Position numbers and translations under genes: made by a program | Part shown: positions 58,167 through 64,000 of the stretch, one piece after another | Layout: the number at the start of each line of letters is the position of its first letter | How positions within the stretch are numbered: position 1 is the stretch's first letter | NCBI GenBank assembly: GCA_029378245.1 | Contig: JARKIF010000013.1 | Coordinates: 1,116,001-1,180,000 of the forward strand | Origin: Roridomyces roridus | Lineage: Eukaryota > Basidiomycota > Agaricomycetes > Agaricales > Mycenaceae | DNA: 64,000 nucleotides | Reading direction: 5' to 3' | The notes under the pieces: model-generated | What the model was told of the DNA's origin: nothing | What the model saw: only the letters and a program-made list of their open reading frames with translations | Database searches by the model: none

Positions 58167-58251
58167 TTTAACGCGTTAAATTTCAAACCCACATTCAACG
58201 CGTTAACTCACTTGATGCAACTAGCAAGTACCAAGTCTTTGACGCGTTAAA
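58167..58251 (-). promoter_or_regulatory. ACGCGT cluster 2, upstream of viroplasmin-like gene
   Basis: A perfect 14-bp palindrome TTTAACGCGTTAAA (58167-58180), then CAACGCGTTAA (about 58196) and GACGCGTTAAA (about 58241), all within 175 bp upstream of the 58077 start codon. Position and palindromy suggest a promoter element. Confidence 0.5.
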
Positions 58252-58283
58252 CCCAAGAAATACACTGCTAACACTAACAGGCC

Positions 58284-58681
58284 TTATTTGCTCGAGGTCG
58301 AAGCCTTCGACGTCGAGGCTGCCTTCCCATTCCGCCTGATCTCCTTCGCGAGTCTGCACGAATTTGAGCACAGAAAATGAATGCGTGCATCAAGACTTAC
58401 TTGTGTTTCCTCCGCCCCTCAGGCCCCGCGTTGAGCAATCTGACAAGTTTGTCGTCTGCTGAACGCCGTGCCTTGGCGGCAACTTCTGCTCTGGCACAAA
58501 TTCGGGCCGCTCTCTCCGCAGCGTCGTCCGCACTGCTGCGTGAGGGCCCCAACGTGTGGATGACGTCGGGGTCCCAGCCGTGAGGGACGTCGTCGGGGCT
58601 TGGCTGGGACATCTTTTTTGGTTCGCGTCGTCGGCGATACTGCAGGGCTTGGATCTGGATTACTTGGGTCTCTTGCGACAT
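58284..58681 (-). CDS. Small basic hypothetical protein
   Basis: Exons 58681-58401 and 58353-58284 give 116 aa (phase 2 junction). It is rich in Ala, Arg and Ser (SADDAAERAARICARAEVAA, KARRSADDKLVRLL) with a Lys/Ser-rich tail (KAASTSKASTSSK). No family recognised; it may be helical. The start is uncertain because a second Met lies at 58612. It lies between the two viroplasmin-like genes on the same strand, so it may be a relic of one of them. Confidence 0.5.
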
Positions 58682-58857
58682 GGGGGAGGGGAAGAAATGA
58701 TTTGATGATGGCTAGCCGAGAAGAGAGGACTCACCGGGGCAAGCGAGCAAGCCAGAACATCCAAAAAGATCCAAAACGAGAGATGAAAACATTTGCATTT
58801 GAAGGACACGGTGACGACACCAGAGAAGGTAAGGAGAAGGAAAGAAAGCCCCGCCCA

Positions 58858-59596
58858 CTAACCCTCCTCGTCGCTGGAAATTACGATACAGTCTCGCACG
58901 GCGGTTTCTGCCTGGTCGAAAGCGCGTGCCAAACTTCTCGTCACTTCCACAGCACGCAATGAGCGATCCGCAACTCTATCACGCGCTGCACGGACAGCAG
59001 CGTCCCTGTTTGGATGCGTGAGTGTCAGAGGGAGAAGAAGTATGAGAAATCATGCCTATCCGCGTAAATCGTGGCCTCCTGCTTGCCGGACACGACGAAA
59101 AGAGTGGGTTCTCGCGAAATCGGGGGTGTCGAGGATACAGATGGGGTTTGGGCACGCCTATGCGATGGTGAGGATGAGGAGGGTGTCTCCGAGCGGTGGC
59201 GTGCAGTGGAAGGCGTCGAGGGTGTCAAAGGAGAAGGGAGGGATGCGGTCGTTGATGACACGGAGGTAACGGAGCTGGCGGACGGCGGGGCAAGCCCTAA
59301 GTCGAGAAAGCCTTCATTCCAGGCCGCTACGGCTGCCATCCAGCCGCGGTACTTGTTGTGAATGTTCCCTGGAAAGCCTGTTACTTGAGGACCAGCCCGA
59401 GCCCTTTCAAATCGTCAGAAGCCACTGAAAACTAGCAGAGCCACACGCACCATGTCTCATATACTCCAGGAACGAAGCCTCGGATGACGACGTGGAAGTC
59501 GATGTTCTCGCGATATTTGACTTTGGGGTTCCCGAAATAAATGGGCTCGTCAACGAGAGCCAGTTGCTGAAACGCTGCGTCGAGGCCGTTGTGCAT
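58858..59596 (-). CDS. RNase H1-N/viroplasmin-like domain protein (2)
   Basis: Exons 59596-59451, 59403-59056 and 59005-58858 give 213 aa (phases 2, 2). The N-terminal domain reads FHVVIRGFVPGVYETW, PQVTGFPGNIHNKYRGW and AAVAAWNEG, which matches the viroplasmin/RNase H1-N pattern of a beta hairpin, GVY..W and a GF.G.....Y block. The Ser/Pro-rich middle is followed by TLFVVSGKQEATIYADRD and a helical C-terminus with an acidic end (ISSDEEG). The second intron has a GC donor (AG|GCATGA), the only reading that keeps the frame. No RNase H catalytic domain, so it is probably a binding or regulatory protein. Confidence 0.65.
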
Positions 59597-59723
59597 GATA
59601 AGAAGGAGGAGGGAATCTGATGGTAATCATTCCCGAGTCCTCGATATCGACCTTCCGTGCATGGTAGTAAATCTATTCGCTGGCTACCTCTCTACACTAT
59701 CATTGTCAATGGGTGACTGAATT

Positions 59724-60662
59724 CTAAGGAGATACGAACAACGGAATTTTGCGAGGCCGTTTCTGGTGTCCGATATGCCCTCCGTGCTCGACCCAGATTT
59801 CGCTCCTCGGACAAGTACACACGCAGCCCGGGCAGTCAGAACCTCCACACTGCTCGCAGGTAGGGAAAAAATGGCCTCCCTCGTGTTCTATCCACTCGTT
59901 GGATGCCTCGCAGAGACATGCACACCCGACGCACTCCTCTGCGAAACAGTGGCGGCAACGAGGAGGACGTTGCGATCGCGCGGGCCAGGTGGGTTCGTGA
60001 GATGTGGGAAGGGCGTCCGAGTCGCTGCCGTCGTCCGAGTTGGATGCTGCCAGCGCGGATATGCTGCGTTCGGGCGGAAGATATCGTGACCGAGGAGGGC
60101 TTGCAGGCCGGGGAATACACCGTTCGCGCTCAACACGGGCAGGCAGGTGCTTCTCGTGGAGATCTTGTTTCTCCTGTTGACTGTACAGAATCATAAATGA
60201 AAGGATTTTGAGAGACAGAACGGCGTACGCACCTCTTTTTCTTGTGGGCGCGAGAGGCGAGTCGGTGTGCTCCTCGTTCGGCCTCGGACTTCCTGTCCAC
60301 CGTTCAAGGTATCTTTCGCCAGAAGAAAGCTACACAGACCTGTAACGATAATCGTCCGAGTGCTGGGCGGCCTTCTGCTTGTATTTGGAAAAGGCGATGG
60401 GGTCCTTGGCTATACGCGCTCGAGTACTAACGAGCGTTGAGTGAGTGAGTGAGGTGAAAGAAAGAGAGAGACTTTATGAATGGGACTCACCGCTGCATGC
60501 GCTCGCTAGCTTTGCGCCGGCGCGACTCCACATTTCTATACCAGAATGTGAGAAGTAGATTCAGACCAGAAAAGACACTCACTCGTCCTCGTACTTCCGG
60601 CGGGACTGCTTGAGGTGTTCCAATTTGACCTCGGGGTCGAGCCGAGGACGACCCCGTGGCAT
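59724..60662 (-). CDS. Basic N-terminal, Cys/His-rich C-terminal protein
   Basis: Exons 60662-60583, 60535-60491, 60426-60340, 60292-60233 and 60180-59724 give 242 aa with all junctions in phase 2. The start MPRGRPRLDPEVKLEH begins with an AT-hook-like RGRP. A long basic helical stretch follows (KQSRRKYEDE, SRRRKASERMQR, RAHKKKR). This layout is shared by many uncharacterised mushroom-lineage proteins. The C-terminus has CRHCFAEECVGCACLCEA and TCEQCGGSDCPGCVCTCP, dense enough to bind zinc. Likely nuclear and DNA-associated. An intron at GTATCT before the stop could extend it. Confidence 0.6.
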
Positions 60663-60995
60663 GTGCGAGGATAGGTGGTGGTGAAGAGAGGAAGTGAGGG
60701 TGGAATCCGAAAGTAGAAACGGATCTGACATGTAATGTCAGTTCCCGAATCATAGTCCCCGGCCTTTGGCTCGTTCACATGCTTACACTCCCTCTGGACT
60801 TCTGCTTTTTTTTCTGAGATGAACTGGTACATAGAAGAGTAGAAATAAATAAATCCACAACTCCAATGTCGAACGCATGAGTGTACGAGTGGAAGTACAA
60901 ATGTGTTCCCGAATTAAATTTAAGTTTCTCTGGCCCCGTTCTCGAATTTTAATGTGCTCAGGATAGCAGGCAGCGACGAAACGATATGTATTATA

Positions 60996-62558
60996 CACTG
61001 AGTCGGAAAAAGTAATGGATCACCAGATCTTGAAAATTGGACGCGCTGTCAAGCCCGATGGAGGGACATTGGAAACTGGTTGTGGGGTGTAGTAGGAGCA
61101 CTAGGAGGGCTACTATTAGCAGGTACAAATCAGAGTCCGAAATCGGCTTTGTTCGGCTTCAGTGGCGTGTCAAACGCGAACATGTGATCCGTTTGTTATT
61201 CTGCATTTGGTTGACCCACACTATTTGCCGTGAAACACTGCAACGACTGACCCAAATTAGCTCAAATGTTGTACAGCTCCTCTTCACTATTCCATCTTCC
61301 ATCTGTGACCCAAATCAGTGCACTTCCGGCCTGCTCAGGGACTCAGAAACATCAAATGAAGAAATTGATAAAATAATCCTCCCGTGTACCCAGGACCCCC
61401 TACCTGTATGGTATAATTTGTCAGTGGGAGCTCATGGATGCTGGAAAAGCTTAGTTGACCTCAAAAAGTGGAAATTCAATGTGCAGAGTCCTCCATTCAA
61501 TTTTCATTGCCGAGCTGAACATTGGGTTGAAAGTTCGGCACTTGTTTTCAGGTGTCTTGAATGTCAATGCCATACCAAAACTGACCAGGATGAAGCCTAG
61601 GACACTCTCCTTCATTAATCCAATCTCCCAGGTACAGGAACAGAGCTACATATATCCCCCGAGACCAAACAGTGTTGTTTTTCAGCTTTGATATGTGGCT
61701 GGATTTTCCCATAGGGTCAACCATCACACCATCGAGTCTGTGCATCTTCTAGGCATCTCATAGGATCCAAAATAGCACAACTGATCAATCAAGACCCAGA
61801 AATATGGCTTATCGGGGCTGTTGAGAGGCTCCTTGCTCAGGTTGTATATACAGATCATGCAAAAATCAACATCAGGCAACCACCCACCATGCACGTCTGC
61901 ATGAGTCGCCTTTCCTACACTCTAGGTGTAACTCAGTGACCTGCATCTACTGTATTCAGCCGGATTTTCACACTGTGCAAGGCCCTATTTCAAGATTGAG
62001 GCCACCAAAGAGCCGTGGCCAAACGATGGTGGAAGTTCTTCAACCCTGATAGGGTGTGAGGTGGTGACAATCACCTCGCCTGTGTCATTGGGGCACTCCT
62101 TAGGATTGGAAGAGTTGCCCTATACATGCTTGAGACCTCTGATTGAAGACTACTGGCAGGCCATGGGCACCTTTGCCGTGTTAGTGGTCACGACTTCATT
62201 GACCAAGGGCTTCACAACCAACCCACTTAAGACCAGATTTTTGGGCCCAGAATTGCTCAACAGACATTGAATTATCATCCAGTCCTATTTCCAGTTGCAC
62301 CTGCAGCATTGAGTCCAGGTAAAAGATCAAACATGCGGATTTGACAGAAACCAGATTTTAAAATGGATCACTTTCATTTTTGTGATCGCTCTGCTACAGC
62401 AAGGAGAGGGTCAAGCGACTCAATATTTTACGGGTATATACTAGACACTGTAAGCTTCCTTCGAAGACCTTAACATCGCCCAGAAGTGGCGTGGCTGTGA
62501 AGCAATGCATCAAACAATTTCGAACCAGGCATGATCCATTACTTTTTCCGACTCAGTG
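60996..62558. mobile_element. Tc1/mariner-type element, 1563 bp
   Basis: Perfect 27-bp terminal inverted repeats (left 60996-61022, right 62532-62558) beginning CACTGAGTCGGAAAAAGTAA are flanked by TA on both sides (60994-60995, 62559-62560). Such ends and the TA duplication are characteristic of Tc1/mariner. The interior has only broken frames (187 aa at 61037 on plus, 65 aa at 61548 on minus) without a recognisable DDE/D triad. It is therefore a decayed or non-autonomous copy. Identical ends suggest fairly recent movement. It lies 41 bp past the stop of the dioxygenase gene. Confidence 0.85.
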
Positions 62559-62599
62559 TACGTGCCGTGGACAGGGAAGATGTAGCAACTAAAGTGAAT

Positions 62600-64000
62600 C
62601 TAAGCTAGGCGGACCTTTTTGGGAAATCGCTCCTCCCGCTCGTCCTCTCCGTCTCCCTCCTCGCCCTCGCTCTCGATGTCCGTGAGGTCGCTCATCTCGC
62701 CAGGCTCAGCCTCTGCCCACACCTCGACCCGCGTCCGACCCGTGTAGTTGCCAACCTTCACATCCTTCCACAGGGAGAATTTGGTGAGCGCGTTCTTCCA
62801 ACGCGCTTGACGTGCCTCCTCACGCTGAGCGCGATCCTCCTCCGTAGCAGTAGCCTCCCACGCGAGGTCGGATTGGAATCCGTTCGCTACCCAGCGAAAG
62901 AGTCCTCCAGCGGAATATTGGATGATGGAGAATCGCTCCTCCCCAGCCTGGATAGGAGTGTTGGAGTGGGTGACTACGGCGGAGGGGATAAGGACGCTAT
63001 ACCCGGCTGGGAAGCGAATGATGAGGTTATAATCCCAGAGCACGATGTGCCCGCCCTTGTCGGCGTCGAAGGTGCTGGGCGCGCCGATGAGGCAGAAGCC
63101 ATCCGCTTTGTTGCCGCGGTCGGCGTGTGGGGGTGAGACCGAGAAGGGGCCGAGGTTGAAGGTGGTGGCAGCAAAGGGACTGCGAGGGAAACCCCGCTTG
63201 AGACCAGGGTGGTGGTGGAGGAGATCGTGCTGGTTGCTGCGGTAGTCGGAAAAGATTGGGTGGCAGAGCGCTTGAAACGGAGCTGAGAAAAGAATTAGAG
63301 ACGAAAGGGAATGAGGAGAGCGAGAGACGTACGGATGGGATACGTGGCCATGCGACGAACATTGGGGTCGGCACGGACCTCGTCCATGACTTGTGCGTTG
63401 TGTGTCGAGGAGCACTTGACGTTACCAACGCTTCCCATTCCGCCACCGAATGCATAGCCGTCAGTGTGGGTGGGGAAGCCGGCGTCGTCGTCGAACGACC
63501 TGCGATGCTCGTAGGCAGCCTCAGGAAATGACATCCTCTCCCGCGCCTCACGCAGCTTGTCAGCCGCCTTCTCCCGCACAGTCCTCCACTTCTCGCCAGG
63601 AAGGGGAGGGGCGACGAGGACGCCGATGATGTATCCCGTCCGATCGACGAGTACATGCGTCTTTCTTTACAGAAAGTTAGTAAAAACGAAAGGTAAAGGA
63701 TGACGTAGCACGCACTCTCCCTCCCAATTGACAAAGCGCATGTGCGCCTTCAAGAACTCGGTATTGCGTGCGTGTGCAAGGAGGGGATGCTTGAGGGGTT
63801 GGCGCGCACCCGTCCAGCGTGGTTTGGATGCATGGAAGTCGGCGGCAGAGAAGTCGACTTTGACGGCAGAGGAGACGGCGGCTTTCTTGAGGATACGGTG
63901 GGGAGGTGCAGGCGTCGTTGGTCCCTCGTCAGCCTCACGCGCAGCAGCCTGGCGTCTGTTGCGATCGTGAGCGCGCTTCTTGATCTTGGCCTTCTCTTTG
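62600..64000 (-). CDS. TET/JBP-like 2OG-Fe(II) dioxygenase (5' partial)
   Basis: Exons: 64000-63716 (gene continues off the window), 63664-63333 and 63282-62600. The first is basic and Ala-rich (RRAQAA-like start, KKAAVSSAVKVDFSAADFHA). The second contains VLVDRTGYIIGVLVAPP. The third carries an HxD metal motif HADRGNKADG (His at 63125-63127), GGHIVLWDYNL, then VLIPSAVVTHSN (distal His) and EERFSIIQYSAGGLFRWV (2OG-binding Arg). This is the double-stranded beta-helix pattern of a family expanded in mushroom fungi and related to TET/JBP 5-methylcytosine oxidases, often next to KDZ transposons. The tail is acidic then basic (SDLTDIESEGEEGDG, PKKVRLA). Family placement is inference. Confidence 0.7.

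Overview
The window looks like nuclear DNA of a basidiomycete fungus, most likely an Agaricomycete and possibly near Rhizoctonia. The signs are many short introns of about 45 to 65 nt with GTRNGY donors and CAG or TAG acceptors, a Cyr1/Uac1-type adenylate cyclase, DUF6533 membrane proteins, an eight-cysteine GPI-type protein, Ty3/gypsy remains, and several protein families typical of mushroom-lineage genomes. Species assignment is inference. Splice models were built by hand from reading frames, splice signals and paralogue comparison.

Layout. 0-1.5 kb: a broken protein kinase C HR1 exon (+) and a hypothetical gene (-). 2.1-23.2 kb: a dispersed array of four intact and one truncated alpha/beta-hydrolase (HSL-type esterase) genes, all on the minus strand with the same four-exon structure and a shared upstream block. 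The array is split by a TPR-repeat gene (4.4-8.6 kb) and about 9 kb of AT-rich, repeat-laden DNA with a 2.7 kb inverted-repeat structure and several perfect hairpins. 24.3-28 kb: an enolase-superfamily sugar-acid dehydratase and a secreted serine beta-lactamase-like protein (both -). 28.5-32.4 kb: two DUF6533 membrane-protein genes (+) separated by a 415 bp MITE. 32.4-34.2 kb: an HpcH/HpaI-type aldolase and a small unknown gene (both -). 34.6-39.6 kb: the adenylate cyclase (+; RA, LRR, PP2C-like, cyclase). 39.9-43.1 kb: a directly duplicated eight-cysteine GPI-type gene, with a 282 bp fold-back element between the copies. 43.1-48.1 kb: a Ty3/gypsy element with an intact 5' LTR and gag, but a frameshift, a stop and a missing 3' end in pol. 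48.3-64 kb: an island of lineage-type nuclear genes (a KIKNWYR-motif protein, two RNase H1-N/viroplasmin-like proteins, two small basic proteins and a TET/JBP-like 2OG-Fe(II) dioxygenase) with palindromic ACGCGT clusters and a 1.56 kb Tc1/mariner-type element.

How it fits together. The esterases, the dehydratase and the aldolase suggest uptake and breakdown of plant-derived esters and sugar acids, although nothing shows they form one pathway. The adenylate cyclase is a core signalling gene. The right-hand island resembles the nucleic-acid-modifying and transposon-linked families that expand in mushroom genomes.
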